Shown here one piece after another: positions 44,717 through 53,788 of a stretch of DNA of 64,000 nt. The stretch is from Acerihabitans arboris. GTDB lineage: Bacteria; Pseudomonadota; Gammaproteobacteria; Enterobacterales; Enterobacteriaceae. The stretch covers positions 1 through 64,000 of the forward strand of contig NZ_WUBS01000015.1 in assembly GCF_010131535.1 (NCBI RefSeq). The letters are read 5' to 3'. Below the pieces are notes generated by a model. It was given only the letters and a program-made list of their open reading frames with translations. It ran no database searches and was not told the origin of the DNA. Position numbers and translations under genes: made by a program. How positions within the stretch are numbered: the stretch's first letter is position 1; every line of letters begins with the position of its first letter.

Positions 44717-45568
44717 ATGATTAAACCTATTTACCGATTGGCCTTGTTGTCCCTGTTCGCTGGCTTTGCCGCCAACGCGGCCGCGGCCGAAAATAAATGC
44801 CCATTGGCCAACAAAATCATCAATGACAGCAATAACTTAATCATGCTAAGCGGTACCGCCAAAGGTAACATCAGGTTGGTGGTGGCGGGCATGGTGGGAA
44901 AAGATCTGGATGAGCAGGCCCGTTCAAGCATCAGTTTTGACCCTTGTAGCCGCCTGGTCGAGGAAGGGTACGATTACCATAAGACGGAAGGGCGTATGAC
45001 GCTGCGCATGTCAAATCACACGGTAAAAGCCGGGGAGGGGTGGGAGACCGCGTACGATATCGCCATTATCGTCGACAAAGACGGCGCGCAGAGGGTGGTT
45101 AACCATAAGCAAGGCAAAAGCCGTTTTTTTGTCGGCAAAAAGGGCGTGATCACCTCATCGACCGATGCCTTTACCATTAACGATCGGCCGGGATTTACCA
45201 CCACGACCTACGATTACGATAACAAATCGCGGTTGATCACAAGCACCGCCCGTGGGACCGATGGGTTTAGTAATGATGAATACACCTATGCATATGATAA
45301 AAATGGCTATTTTAGCTCAATGACCTCTATGCACGGTAAAACCAGCTATAAATATGATCCGAATGGCCGGGAGGCAGGTTCTTTTTCCATTTCAAGGACG
45401 TTGGTCAGCCAGATAACCAAAGTGGAAGAGTGCCAGCGCAACGACGACGTGGGCAACTGTATTTTGAGCTACGGCCGTGAAACGGAAATTTTCCCGCAGT
45501 CCATTATCAGAAGGCATCGCAGTACCGCCACTCAGTATCAGTATTGGGATACCGCGGATAAAAGTTGA
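44717..45568 (+). CDS. Secreted protein with YD-type repeats
   Basis: 283 residues. Signal peptide MIKPIYRLALLSLFAGFAAN, AAAA, then Cys-containing mature N-terminus. The middle has three spaced repeats of YD/RHS style: TTTYDYDNKSRLITSTARGT, YTYAYDKNGYFSSMTS and SYKYDPNGREAGS. A Cys pair lies near the C-terminus (EECQRNDDVGNCILSYG). It is too short to be an RHS toxin shell and has no toxin domain. It stands alone, so it is perhaps a periplasmic or surface protein. No named family was recognised. Confidence 0.75.
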   Translation: MIKPIYRLALLSLFAGFAANAAAAENKCPLANKIINDSNNLIMLSGTAKGNIRLVVAGMVGKDLDEQARSSISFDPCSRLVEEGYDYHKTEGRMTLRMSNHTVKAGEGWETAYDIAIIVDKDGAQRVVNHKQGKSRFFVGKKGVITSSTDAFTINDRPGFTTTTYDYDNKSRLITSTARGTDGFSNDEYTYAYDKNGYFSSMTSMHGKTSYKYDPNGREAGSFSISRTLVSQITKVEECQRNDDVGNCILSYGRETEIFPQSIIRRHRSTATQYQYWDTADKS

Positions 45569-45629
45569 TATGCCGGCCCGGTAGGGTAAATTATGCTTAC
45601 ACGCAGATAATATAATAGGGTTATCGGCC

Positions 45630-45869
45630 ATGACATCCATACATGGACATGAAGTGCTGCATATGATGCTCGCCACGCAGGAGTCCTTCACCACCAACAC
45701 GCTCGTCGCCGGTATTGAAGCCAGGTTTGGGCCGGATGCCCGGTTTCATACCTGTTCGGCCGCCGACCTGGACGCGCGCGCGCTGGTTGACTTCCTGGCC
45801 GCCCGCGGAAAATTTGTTGCGCGGGACGCGGGTTTTACCACCGGCGAAAATAAAATCTGCCAGCATTGA
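45630..45869 (+). CDS. yecH: YecH family metal-binding protein
   Basis: 79 residues matching E. coli YecH along its length: SIHGHEVLHMML, ARFGPDARFHTCSAADLDA and the C-terminal GENKICQH. His and Cys residues in HGHEV, HTCSA and ICQH suggest a metal site, which gives the family its name; the function is unknown. A bidirectional terminator separates it from the convergent azuC-like gene. Confidence 0.9.
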   Translation: MTSIHGHEVLHMMLATQESFTTNTLVAGIEARFGPDARFHTCSAADLDARALVDFLAARGKFVARDAGFTTGENKICQH

Positions 45870-45900
45870 GTTGCGGCAAAACAGGGTGTTATGCAAATAA

Positions 45901-45930
45901 AAAAAGCTGCCATAAGCAGCTTTTTAAAGG
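45901..45930. terminator. Bidirectional terminator between yecH and the azuC-like gene
   Basis: Perfect stem AAAAAGCTGC / GCAGCTTTTT with a 5-nt loop. Confidence 0.88.
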
Positions 45931-45939
45931 TCATGCAAA

Positions 45940-46023
45940 TTAATACATGGCGCCTGGCGGCACATCTTTCACGGTATTAACGTATGACAGCAGGATTTTT
46001 TTCAGGAATTTACGGAATTTCAT
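45940..46023 (-). CDS. azuC: AzuC-like 27-residue protein
   Basis: MKFRKFLKKILLSYVNTVKD, then VPPGAMY. It lines up without gaps with E. coli AzuC: the basic amphipathic start MKxRKxLK, then Y, T, KDVPPG and M at the same places. AGGGGAAG sits 3-4 nt before the ATG. E. coli AzuC is a small membrane-associated protein reported to act on the glycerol-3-phosphate dehydrogenase GlpD, and its mRNA (AzuCR) also acts as a small RNA. A short transcript ending at the adjacent terminator fits that here. A perfect CRP site lies upstream. Confidence 0.82.
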   Translation of the reverse strand: MKFRKFLKKILLSYVNTVKDVPPGAMY

Positions 46024-46110
46024 GCTCTTCCCCTCATCAGGTTTTACCCTGTACAGTGTTTGCGTTTGATGGGGTTATAATATGACCTCCGTCACATAAA
46101 TGCAAATATT

Positions 46111-46126
46111 TGTGACGCACATCACA
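46111..46126 (-). promoter_or_regulatory. CRP-cAMP site upstream of azuC
   Basis: TGTGA-CGCACA-TCACA, perfect consensus half-sites. With a -10 TATTAT at 46082-46077 the expected start is near 46070, placing the site at about -49, overlapping or abutting the -35. E. coli azuC is known to respond to CRP. Confidence 0.8.
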
Positions 46127-46258
46127 TAAAAAAGAGCATCTTTTCACAATCACCCCCAAGGCGATTAACAAAATCAGTCAGCTTTGGTTAACCCGCCAGG
46201 GGAATTTTTCATCGGCTAGCCTTGCCCTGTTTAAGCAAACGCCGCCTGGCATCGCGGT

Positions 46259-46660
46259 TTAAAACAGCGGAGTGGCCTTGTCGTTCTCGTCCACCGCGAC
46301 AAAATTGAACTGGCCATGCACCACTTGTTCCCGGCCCGGCTGGTACATATTTTCCAGGAAAATAACGACATCCACGGTGACACTGGTCCTGCCCACGCGG
46401 CTAACTTTGCCCACCAGTTCTATAATGGTGCCGGAGGGAATGGGCCGGATGAAGGTGATCTTTTCCGTCGATACCGTAACCAGGCGTTTACGGCAAAAGC
46501 GCGTGGCGGTGATAAACGAGACCTCGTCCATCCAGGCCAGGGCGGTGCCGCCGAACAGCGTCGAGTGATGATTTATCGTGGTGGGAAACACCACCTTGGC
46601 GACGGTGGTGACGGATTGCAGGATTTTTTGCCGTATCTCCACGTTTGCCTCATCTTGCAT
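46259..46660 (-). CDS. Acyl-CoA thioesterase (YciA/hotdog family)
   Basis: 133 residues starting MQDEANVEIRQKIL, with AAAGG before the ATG. The single hotdog domain has VVFPTTINHHSTLFGGTALA (HHxxTLFGG is the active-site element), MDEVSFITATRFC and STEKITFIRPIPSGTIIEL. It hydrolyses acyl-CoA thioesters. It is distinct in sequence from YciA proper, but the same subfamily is likely. It is alone, with an SDR gene on the same strand 100 bp upstream. Confidence 0.9.
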   Translation of the reverse strand: MQDEANVEIRQKILQSVTTVAKVVFPTTINHHSTLFGGTALAWMDEVSFITATRFCRKRLVTVSTEKITFIRPIPSGTIIELVGKVSRVGRTSVTVDVVIFLENMYQPGREQVVHGQFNFVAVDENDKATPLF

Positions 46661-46767
46661 AGCAATACCTTTACATCCGGTTAACAAATTTTATGGGGTG
46701 ATTATGCCCGAATTTGCCAGCTATGCCTTAATTTTTCGCATGATGTTTCCCTCAGCCCACATTCACC

Positions 46768-47562
46768 TCAGACGATACTGTTCACCACGCCGCCATCCAC
46801 CCGCAACGCCGCGCCGGTGGTGGCCGAGGCCTGCGGGGAGCAGGTGTAGACCACCAGGTTGGCCACTTCCTCAGGGGTAGCCAGCCGCTGTATTATCGAG
46901 CTGGAGCGATGGTTACGCACAAAATCAGCCCCGGCTTGCTCAATGCTTACGCCCGCCTCGCGCGCGGAATCCTTCAGCATTTCCCGCACGCCCTCGGACA
47001 GCGTGGGGCCGGGCAGCACGGAATTCACCGTGACCTGGGTTCCGGCGGCAAGTTTGGCCAGGCCGCCGGCAATGGACAGCTGCGCCGTTTTAGTCATGCC
47101 GTAATGAATCATTTCCGGCGGGATATTGAGCGCCGACTCGGAGGAGACAAACACCATGCGTCCCCAGTCGCGATCCAGCATCCCTTGCAGGTAAAAGCGG
47201 GCCAGCCTGACGCCGGACATCACGTTGGTCTGGAAATAGCGCTCCCACTCCTTATCGTCGATTTCAAAAAAAGGCTTGGGTTCGTAGATGCCCGCGTTGT
47301 TAACCAGGATATCGGCGGCGGGGACGACGCCGGTCAGCCGCGCCGCGCCCGCAGCATCGGATAGATCGGCCACCACGCCTTTGATATTGGCCTGCGGCAA
47401 TGCCTGCTTGAGCTTGCCCAACGCCTTGTCCACCGTGGCCTGGCTTCGGCCATTGATTACCACCGCCGCGCCGGCGCGCGCCAGCCCGGTGGCGATGGCA
47501 AATCCAATACCGCCGGTGGAGGCGGTGACAATAGCGGTTTTTCCTGCCAGATCGATCTGCAT
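46768..47562 (-). CDS. Short-chain dehydrogenase/reductase
   Basis: 264 residues. The Rossmann motif is TASTGGIGFAIATGL, then NNAGIYEPKPF, catalytic Ser in VSSESALN and YGMTK (Tyr-x-x-x-Lys), ending DGGVVNS. The subgroup typically acts on 3-oxoacyl or small ketone substrates with NADP(H). RBS CCGGAGAATGCT precedes the ATG. The LysR gene upstream faces the same way, 200 bp away, so a regulatory link is possible but not shown. Confidence 0.92.
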   Translation of the reverse strand: MQIDLAGKTAIVTASTGGIGFAIATGLARAGAAVVINGRSQATVDKALGKLKQALPQANIKGVVADLSDAAGAARLTGVVPAADILVNNAGIYEPKPFFEIDDKEWERYFQTNVMSGVRLARFYLQGMLDRDWGRMVFVSSESALNIPPEMIHYGMTKTAQLSIAGGLAKLAAGTQVTVNSVLPGPTLSEGVREMLKDSAREAGVSIEQAGADFVRNHRSSSIIQRLATPEEVANLVVYTCSPQASATTGAALRVDGGVVNSIV

Positions 47563-47759
47563 AGCATTCTCCGGATATTAACAAAGGACCCTGATTTAAT
47601 CATAGGCCATGGCAGTGGCGGCGTTAAGAGGGGTGGGGCAGGAAGCATTTTTAACCAAAACAGAATAATCTGCGCCGGGGACAGGGTAATCTCAGCCCAG
47701 GCCGGGCGGGTATCGTACCTAACGAACCAATGTAATAGGTTTTCGCTGGCCGCCGAACG

Positions 47760-48647
47760 TTATGTCAGGTGGTTAAACAGAAAATCCAGCAGTCGCTTCA
47801 TGCGGGGCGGCTGAAATTTATTGCGGTTAAAGAGGGCATACAGGGGCGCCGGTTCAATAAAATAATCGTCCAGTACCGTCGCCAGCCGGCCCTCGGCCAG
47901 ATCGTTCCTGATATCAAGAATGGACTTATAGGCGAAGCCGTAACCCATAATGGCCCATTTGCGGCTGATATCGCCGTCGTTGGTGGTATGGGTGGGGGTG
48001 ACGAGAATCTGCTGCAGCGCGTTAGTTTCATCGCGATAGCTCCACTGATCCTGGCGGCCGGCGGCGTTAAGCAGGACAATGGTCGGCAGCCCCTGCAGGC
48101 TGATGGGCGCCGGGGGTTTGCCCAGACGCGCCAAAAGCGACGGCGCGGCGCACACCACCCGATGGCTCTCGGCCAGTTTGCGGGCCGTCATGCTGCTGTC
48201 CACGGGCTGGCCGTAGCGGATGGCGATATCAATATCGTCGCCGATAAGGCTCGAGATGGAGTCAGTCAGGGAGAGGATCAGGCTGACGCAGGGAAAATCG
48301 TGGCGAAAGCCTTCCAGCTCGCTGACCAGGCGGTTACGACCGAAATCGGAAGGGGCGGAAATGCGTATCGTGCCTTTGATTTCATCTTTGCCCGACTGTA
48401 GCAGTTCAGTGACGTCGTTAAACTGCTCAAGCGCGCGTTGGCTATAGCTGAGGAACAGCTTGCCCTCGTCGGTTAACCTGAGCTGGCGGGTGGTCCGCTC
48501 AAACAATCGCACCTTAAGGCCGGTTTCCAGGCGGACGATGCAGGCGCTCGCCGCCGCGGGTGAACAGCCCAGCTTACGCCCGGCCGCCGAGAAGCTGCCA
48601 AGCATCGCCGCTTCGATAAAAAGTCGTAAATCGCTCATACGTTCCAC
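47760..48647 (-). CDS. LysR-family regulator
   Basis: 295 residues from GTG 48647, which has AGGA six bases upstream (ATG 48638 is the alternative). The N-terminal HTH is MSDLRLFIEAAMLGSFSAAG, RKLGCSPAAASACIVRLE. The effector domain begins GTIRISAPSDFGRNRL and has VSLILSLTDSISSLIGDDID, like the large CrgA/DmlR-type branch. Target genes are unknown; its neighbour on the same strand is the SDR gene. Confidence 0.93.
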   Translation of the reverse strand: MERMSDLRLFIEAAMLGSFSAAGRKLGCSPAAASACIVRLETGLKVRLFERTTRQLRLTDEGKLFLSYSQRALEQFNDVTELLQSGKDEIKGTIRISAPSDFGRNRLVSELEGFRHDFPCVSLILSLTDSISSLIGDDIDIAIRYGQPVDSSMTARKLAESHRVVCAAPSLLARLGKPPAPISLQGLPTIVLLNAAGRQDQWSYRDETNALQQILVTPTHTTNDGDISRKWAIMGYGFAYKSILDIRNDLAEGRLATVLDDYFIEPAPLYALFNRNKFQPPRMKRLLDFLFNHLT

Positions 48648-49087
48648 TAATTATCCTTAACCTCGTCTCTTCAACATCCTTTATTATGCTGGATGGCGGC
48701 GGAATTCGCCTTTTTCCAACGTTCCCGTTAATACCCATCAACAGCACTATCTATTGACAACCGGAGGGATTCGCGATGGGCGGTCGGTCGCCAGTCTTGC
48801 CCTTAAATCAGCCAGGGACGGACGAGCATGAATTGCCTGAAATTCCTGATAAAAAATGGCGAATTCAGGATCTTCTTTGCATATATAGTGCAAACCGTGC
48901 CGCTCAAACCTGTTCATTCCTTGACGATTTCCTCAGCCGCGCTTAAGTATCGTTAAATTTATCGGCCAATCGCGGCCGATGTTTAACCATTGACCGCGGG
49001 CAACGGGAATGGGATCCCGCTACCCGCGGCGGCGGCAATCCATTTCCCGCCCCGCCGTGGTACCAGTCCCTGCGGGACCGTCCCGCG
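48648..49087. other. Intergenic stretch, no gene seen
   Basis: 440 bases. Several GC-rich inverted repeats near 48995-49085 (for example GGGAATGGGATCCCG and GCGGGACCGTCCCGC) may end the transcript of the oligopeptide-binding gene arriving from the left-reading or right side. A 32-codon frame at 48828 has no RBS or resemblance. Confidence 0.4.
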
Positions 49088-50656
49088 TTATTTGCTGACG
49101 CGATCGTAATATACCATATCCGCATTCAGCCCCTGCTGGTAACCCTTAACGTTGTCGCGCAGTGCCACCTGGGTTTTTGCCTGATCGATAAATACATAAG
49201 GCGAATTGCGCAATAGTTCTTGTTGCATATCGCGATACAGGTCGCGGCGTTTGGCGGGATCGGCCTGCGCCACCGCCGCCAGGGTTCGCTGGTTTAAGCC
49301 CGGGATTTGCCAGCCGTTCAGGCCCGCCACCGTGCTGGATTTACCGTCGTTATAGGCAAAAGCGCTGGCGTTGGAATGGGCATCGAAGTAATCCGGGATC
49401 CACAGGCGAATCGCCGCCTGATGCTGTCGGGCGCGAACCCGCGCGTAGACCTGGCTGCCGGCGGCCGGCAGCAGTTCCAGCTTCACTCCGCCCTGGGCAA
49501 AGCTGGCCTGCAGCGATTGCGCGATGGTGATAAAGGGCGATTTATTCTCGACGTCAAGCGTCAGGGCGGCGTTGCTGATGCCGGCCTTGGCCAGGATGGC
49601 CTTGGCGCGGGCGGGATCGAAGGTAAAGGGATTATCCTCCAGCGCTCCGGGCAGCCCCACCGGCAGGAAACTTTGATGAACGAAGTATTGGTTTTTCAGC
49701 AGATCCCGGGTAATGCCCTGGTAATCCACCAGATAGCGGGCCGCTTGCCAAAACGCCGGGTTGTTTAACAGCGGATTGGCGGTATTGCCGGTATTAAACA
49801 CCAGGTAATTCTGTTCCGCCGACGGGATGGACAGCACTTTTACGCCGGGCTCGCCGCCGAGCGCCGCGGTCTGGTCCGGACCAAGGTCGCGGGCGACATC
49901 GGCGTCGCCTTGCTGTATCAGCAGGCGGCGGGAGCTGGGATCGGGCACATTTTTGATGATAATGGTTTTTAGCAGCGGCCGATCGTCCTTCGCCCGCGGA
50001 TTGGCATCCAGTACTATCGCCTGATGCGGCTGGTATACCCGCATGGTAAACGGACCGCTGCCCGCGGAGTGCATCCTCAGCCAGGCGTTGCCAAAGTCAT
50101 CGCCCTTGACGTTAGCCGCCACGGTGCGGCTGTCGACGATGGACGCAATGGGCGTCGACAGGATATTCAACGCCACCGCCGGGCTGACGTCGGCAGTCCA
50201 GCTGAGCTGCACGGTCTCATCATCGATTTTTTTTAATCGCGCGGTTATGTTTTCCGGCTGCCAGCCGAGCACGTTAAGGATAAACGCCGGTGATTTATTC
50301 ATTTTCACCGCGCGGGTGTAGGAAAAGATCACGTCATCGGCGGTCACCGGATTGCCGGACGCAAAAGTCGCCCCGGGGCGCAGCTTTACCGTCAGGGTCT
50401 TGGCCGCCGCGTCGCCTTGCCAACCGGCGGCCAGCACCGGCATGACGTTGGCCGGATTGTCGCGATTGGCCTGCACCAGGCGTTGATAAAGGCTGGGTAT
50501 GGTTTGAATACTGGACAATTCATTGCTTTCCGCCGGATCGAGACTCACGATGTCATCCAGGGATTGCGCTACCACCAGCATACCGGGCGGGGTTGCCGCC
50601 AGGGCGCCGCCGGTCAGCGACGCCAGGATAACCAATGGCAATAGTTTTATTTGCAT
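49088..50656 (-). CDS. Family-5 extracellular solute-binding protein (peptide/nickel type), orphan
   Basis: 522 residues, signal peptide MQIKLLPLVILASLTGGALA, A. SBP_bac_5 features: SLDPAESNELSSIQTIPSLY, LRPGATFASGNPVTADDVIF S-type segment, NTANPLLNNPAFWQAARYLV and the C-terminal YVFIDQAKTQVALRDNVKGY. It binds oligopeptides or similar in the periplasm. RBS AAGGAAGT precedes the start. No permease or ATPase genes are adjacent, so it must use a transporter encoded elsewhere or act as a periplasmic receptor. Confidence 0.92.
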   Translation of the reverse strand: MQIKLLPLVILASLTGGALAATPPGMLVVAQSLDDIVSLDPAESNELSSIQTIPSLYQRLVQANRDNPANVMPVLAAGWQGDAAAKTLTVKLRPGATFASGNPVTADDVIFSYTRAVKMNKSPAFILNVLGWQPENITARLKKIDDETVQLSWTADVSPAVALNILSTPIASIVDSRTVAANVKGDDFGNAWLRMHSAGSGPFTMRVYQPHQAIVLDANPRAKDDRPLLKTIIIKNVPDPSSRRLLIQQGDADVARDLGPDQTAALGGEPGVKVLSIPSAEQNYLVFNTGNTANPLLNNPAFWQAARYLVDYQGITRDLLKNQYFVHQSFLPVGLPGALEDNPFTFDPARAKAILAKAGISNAALTLDVENKSPFITIAQSLQASFAQGGVKLELLPAAGSQVYARVRARQHQAAIRLWIPDYFDAHSNASAFAYNDGKSSTVAGLNGWQIPGLNQRTLAAVAQADPAKRRDLYRDMQQELLRNSPYVFIDQAKTQVALRDNVKGYQQGLNADMVYYDRVSK

Positions 50657-51014
50657 CGAATGACTTCCTTTAAGAGGTTTACGCCCCGGGAGACAATAAA
50701 TACTGAAACCGGGCGCGATTGATAATTTCACCGCCGTCGACATCATAGCCGATGCGGCCAATTTCCTTATAGCGTTATAAAAAACATCTGTTTTGTAACC
50801 TATTGTTATATAAATAATATATTTACTTATGCGGTTTTTGCATTAACACGAATGTTATAACTTGCCATGATCAAATCTCCGTTAATATCTCCAGTTCATG
50901 GCGGCGGCGAGGGGGGGCGCTTATATCATTTATAACCTTTTAATGCCGTTTTAATTCCTTTGTTGTCCCGCCGGCGTGATGAATACTGGCGAAAAAACAG
51001 CCGGGGAATACGCC
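50657..51014. other. Intergenic, divergent promoter region
   Basis: 358 bases between two divergent genes. An AT-rich patch (50770-50830) with TATAAATAATATAT probably holds one or both promoters. No gene seen. Confidence 0.4.
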
Positions 51015-52052
51015 ATGCCAATGCCTGACCGGAAAAGCGCCCAATATCTGCACGACGGGCAGCGCGCGCGCATCAAGCAACTTGCCTCCACCCGGCTGTG
51101 GCGGTGGGAACTGCCCACCTGGGGGCTGATATTGTTCATATATGCCGGGTGGTTCGCCACCGTGGGCTATTGGACGGCGTTGGGACCCTGGATCGGCACG
51201 CCGTTGCTGATCTGGTTTACCACCTGGTATATGTCGTTACAGCATGAGCTGATTCACGGTCATCCGACGCGCCTGCCGTGGCTGAACCGGCTGTTCGGGC
51301 TGCCGCCGTTGGCGGTATGGTATCCCTACGGGTTGTATCGCGACTCGCACTTGCGCCATCACCGCGACGATCGCCTGACCGATCCGGACGAAGACCCCGA
51401 AGGCTATTATTTCAGCGCTGAACGCTGGCGGGGATTTTCGCCGCTGCGTCGGCGCCTGGCGCGGTGGCACAATACCTTTGCCGGACGGTTGCTGATAGGG
51501 CCGGCGCTGGACATTTACCGCGCTTTGCGCGGCATGGCGTTCTCCGTGGCCGGCGGCGATCGCCGCGCAATCGGTATGTGGCTGACCCATGGCGCGCTGC
51601 TGGCGGCCTTGCTGTACTGGGTGGCGTTATCGGGGCTGTCGGTGGGATATTTCCTGCTGGCCATAAGCTACCCGGCTCTGGCGATGACCAAAATACGTTC
51701 CTTTATGGAGCATCGCGCCGCCCGTGAGCCTGAGGCCCGCTCCGTTATCAATGAGGCGGCCTGGCCCTGGCGGCTGCTTTTCCTTAATCTGAACTATCAT
51801 TTAGTTCATCATGATTTGCCCACCGTGCCCTGGTACGTCTTGCGCCGGGTCTATCTGGCCGATCGCGACGCATATCAGCGGCGCGCCGGGGGATTCGTGG
51901 TGCGGGGATACGCTGAATGGCTGGGGGAGTACGCCTTCAGGCCTGCTGAGGTCGAGGTGCATCCGTCATCGTTGACCGACCGACGACTTTCCGAGGCGTC
52001 CGGACCGGTCCATGCCGATTTCACTACCGATGTGCGGTATCAATCGCGATGA
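51015..52052 (+). CDS. Fatty acid desaturase family protein
   Basis: 345 residues, integral membrane. It has the three His boxes of the family: HELIHGH, HLRHHRD and HLVHHD, which bind the di-iron centre, between four hydrophobic stretches (for example TWGLILFIYAGWFATVGYWT). Such enzymes insert double bonds or hydroxylate acyl chains; the exact substrate is unknown. Enterics usually make unsaturated fatty acids anaerobically via FabA/FabB, so this is an accessory gene. ATG 51015 has GGGGA in front; ATG 50979 is the alternative. Confidence 0.88.
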   Translation: MPMPDRKSAQYLHDGQRARIKQLASTRLWRWELPTWGLILFIYAGWFATVGYWTALGPWIGTPLLIWFTTWYMSLQHELIHGHPTRLPWLNRLFGLPPLAVWYPYGLYRDSHLRHHRDDRLTDPDEDPEGYYFSAERWRGFSPLRRRLARWHNTFAGRLLIGPALDIYRALRGMAFSVAGGDRRAIGMWLTHGALLAALLYWVALSGLSVGYFLLAISYPALAMTKIRSFMEHRAAREPEARSVINEAAWPWRLLFLNLNYHLVHHDLPTVPWYVLRRVYLADRDAYQRRAGGFVVRGYAEWLGEYAFRPAEVEVHPSSLTDRRLSEASGPVHADFTTDVRYQSR

Positions 52053-52176
52053 TGTCGAGACTTTCTGGCAGGGCCTGAGGGCGCGGCTGCTTGCGCGGGG
52101 CTGGGTCAACCCGCCGCAGCGGTTATGCTGGCCCGCCTTGCTGCCGGCGCACTGGCGGGACGTCCCGGCCCTGTAG
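52012..52176 (+). pseudogene. Truncated PhnD-like binding-protein ORF
   Basis: 54 codons starting inside the desaturase gene: MPISLPMCGINRDDVETFWQ, GLRARLLARGW, PALLPAHWRDVPAL, stop. This looks like the first 50 residues of the PhnD-like phosphate/phosphonate-binding proteins that begin MxxSLPMY and continue ..LW..L...L...HW..P.LLLSQTCG. The frame stops just where LLLSQTCG should begin, and nothing recognisable follows. It is either a remnant or a very short protein. Confidence 0.4.
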
Positions 52177-52528
52177 GGATTATCACGGCGAGAAGAGCGT
52201 ACGGTTGCCCGTTCGCAGGCTATGGCTGTGACGTCCGAGGCCGGGCGAGCATTCATTTAACGAGAGTGGCGATAGCTTGTCGAGGAATTAACGCGATAAT
52301 ACGCAACGGAAGAGCGAAGTATATCTTGGTAGGATGCCCCGAACCGAAGTTCGAGGCGTAAAGTCTAGCTCATTGCTACATGAAACCGACGCAAGTATGG
52401 ACCTAAATAGCGGATCCGTAAACACTAAAACCGACAATTTTTACCTCCCGCCGGGCGATAGCTCAGCATATGTTCAATAAGAGCGGTAATAACGATGATT
52501 TCGTCCGGTACCTGCCTGCCGGCAGGGC
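52177..52528. other. Intergenic stretch after the truncated ORF
   Basis: 352 bases with no frame of note; probably the eroded rest of the PhnD-like gene and the downstream side of the candidate sRNA. Confidence 0.4.
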
Positions 52529-52627
52529 AAAAAAAAGCCCGCACAGAGGGGCGGGCAAGGACTTCACAGCAAATCAAACAGCTCATTTATGGATGGGTCC
52601 GATTACGAAAAACGGCCTTTCGCCTTC
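52529..52627 (-). ncRNA. Candidate small RNA with RprA-like 3' end
   Basis: On the minus strand a TATGAT box (52639-52634) predicts a start near 52627. About 95 nt later a terminator, GCCCGC-CCCTCTGT-GCGGGC plus eight T, ends it. The segment before it, TTTGCTGTGAAGTCCTTGCC, resembles TTGCTGTGTGTAGTCTTTGC of E. coli RprA as remembered, and the length is also near RprA's 106 nt. The rpoS-pairing part of RprA was not recognised, so it may be another Hfq-type RNA. Confidence 0.45.
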
Positions 52628-52829
52628 GCTTTAATCATAGCCAGTCCAGATAAACATCAGTGCAACCACGTCTAAAATTATCTAACCATATTATGTGGAA
52701 ATAACTTGATTACGGCCGTGGCAGGTAGGCGACGCGGTATGTTTCCGCCGGCAATGCGTTTCACTGTCTATACTGAGTTAACAAAAGGCGGCGTTCGGCC
52801 GGTTAAAGTAACAAAGGAGAGAGGGAGAG

Positions 52830-53528
52830 GTGCGATTGCTGGCCTGCCTGCTGGTCCTGGTTCTGCTGTTAACGGTGCTGGCGCCCCGCATCCGCCCCCG
52901 GCTGCCGCCCGGCTACGATCCCTTTGCCCCGCTGTCGGTTGACGATCCGCCTACCTTTGTCACCCGCTACAAGCTCAAACGGCTGGCCGCCGACCCGGCA
53001 GCCTGTCTGGCGGCGCTCGATCGGGCTTCCGCTGCCGGGCGCATCTCTTTTGTCGCGCTGCCCGATGCCGCCGGTCCCTGTCCGCTATCTTCCCCCGTCA
53101 GGATACGCGGCTTCGGCCCGGTGACACTCAGTTCAAGTTTCCTGGCCAGTTGCCCGCTGGCGTTAAGCAGCGCCATGTTTGTCGGCCAGGCGGCCGCGCC
53201 CCTGGCGGCGGCCAGTTTGGCTTCCCCTTTAGCTCGGATTGATCATCTCGGCAGTTATGCCTGTCGTAACATCTATCATCGTCGCGCAGGGCGTCTGAGC
53301 GAACATGCCGAGGCCGACGCGCTGGATGTCGCCGGCTTCACCCTCGCGGACGGACGGCGTATTCCGGTGCTGCAACAATGGCGGCGGGAGGATCCGGCGG
53401 CCCGTTATCTTCACGCGGTGTTCGGCCAAAGCTGTGATTTTTTCGGCAATTCGCTCGGCCCCGATTACAACGCCGCCCATGCCAATCATTTCCATCTCGG
53501 CATGCGCGGTTTTGGCGTATGCCGTTAG
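52830..53528 (+). CDS. Extensin-like C-terminal family protein
   Basis: 232 residues with an N-terminal hydrophobic segment MRLLACLLVLVLLLTVLAPR (anchor or uncleaved signal). The C-terminal domain has the family pattern: LGSYACRNIYHRRAGRLSEH, AEADALDVAGFTLADGRRI and NAAHANHFHLGMRGFGVCR. The His and Asp residues of SEHAxADALD and HxxHxH are laid out like D,D-carboxypeptidase-type metal sites, so a peptidoglycan-related hydrolase is possible. The start is GTG 52830 behind AAAGGAGAGAGGG. Four Cys are present in the exported part. Confidence 0.83.
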   Translation: MRLLACLLVLVLLLTVLAPRIRPRLPPGYDPFAPLSVDDPPTFVTRYKLKRLAADPAACLAALDRASAAGRISFVALPDAAGPCPLSSPVRIRGFGPVTLSSSFLASCPLALSSAMFVGQAAAPLAAASLASPLARIDHLGSYACRNIYHRRAGRLSEHAEADALDVAGFTLADGRRIPVLQQWRREDPAARYLHAVFGQSCDFFGNSLGPDYNAAHANHFHLGMRGFGVCR

Positions 53529-53788
53529 GCGGGAGGGAATGTCAACGGCGGCGCGACCGTGCGCCGGCCGGTGACGTTGACAGCGTAATCAATAAAGCCG
53601 CCGGCGGACGTTGAAGACAGTGCGCAAAAGGAGCATTCTGGCAAAGCGCACCGGCATTTTTACGCAACATTGCCGGATAGCCTGGGATCGCGTTAATAAG
53701 ACTTTTTATTACATATGCCCCGCCGCCATAGGCCGGAGGGGAGTGTTTCACAGTAGGATTTGTCCTGTAGGGCATTTAAGGTAATTGT

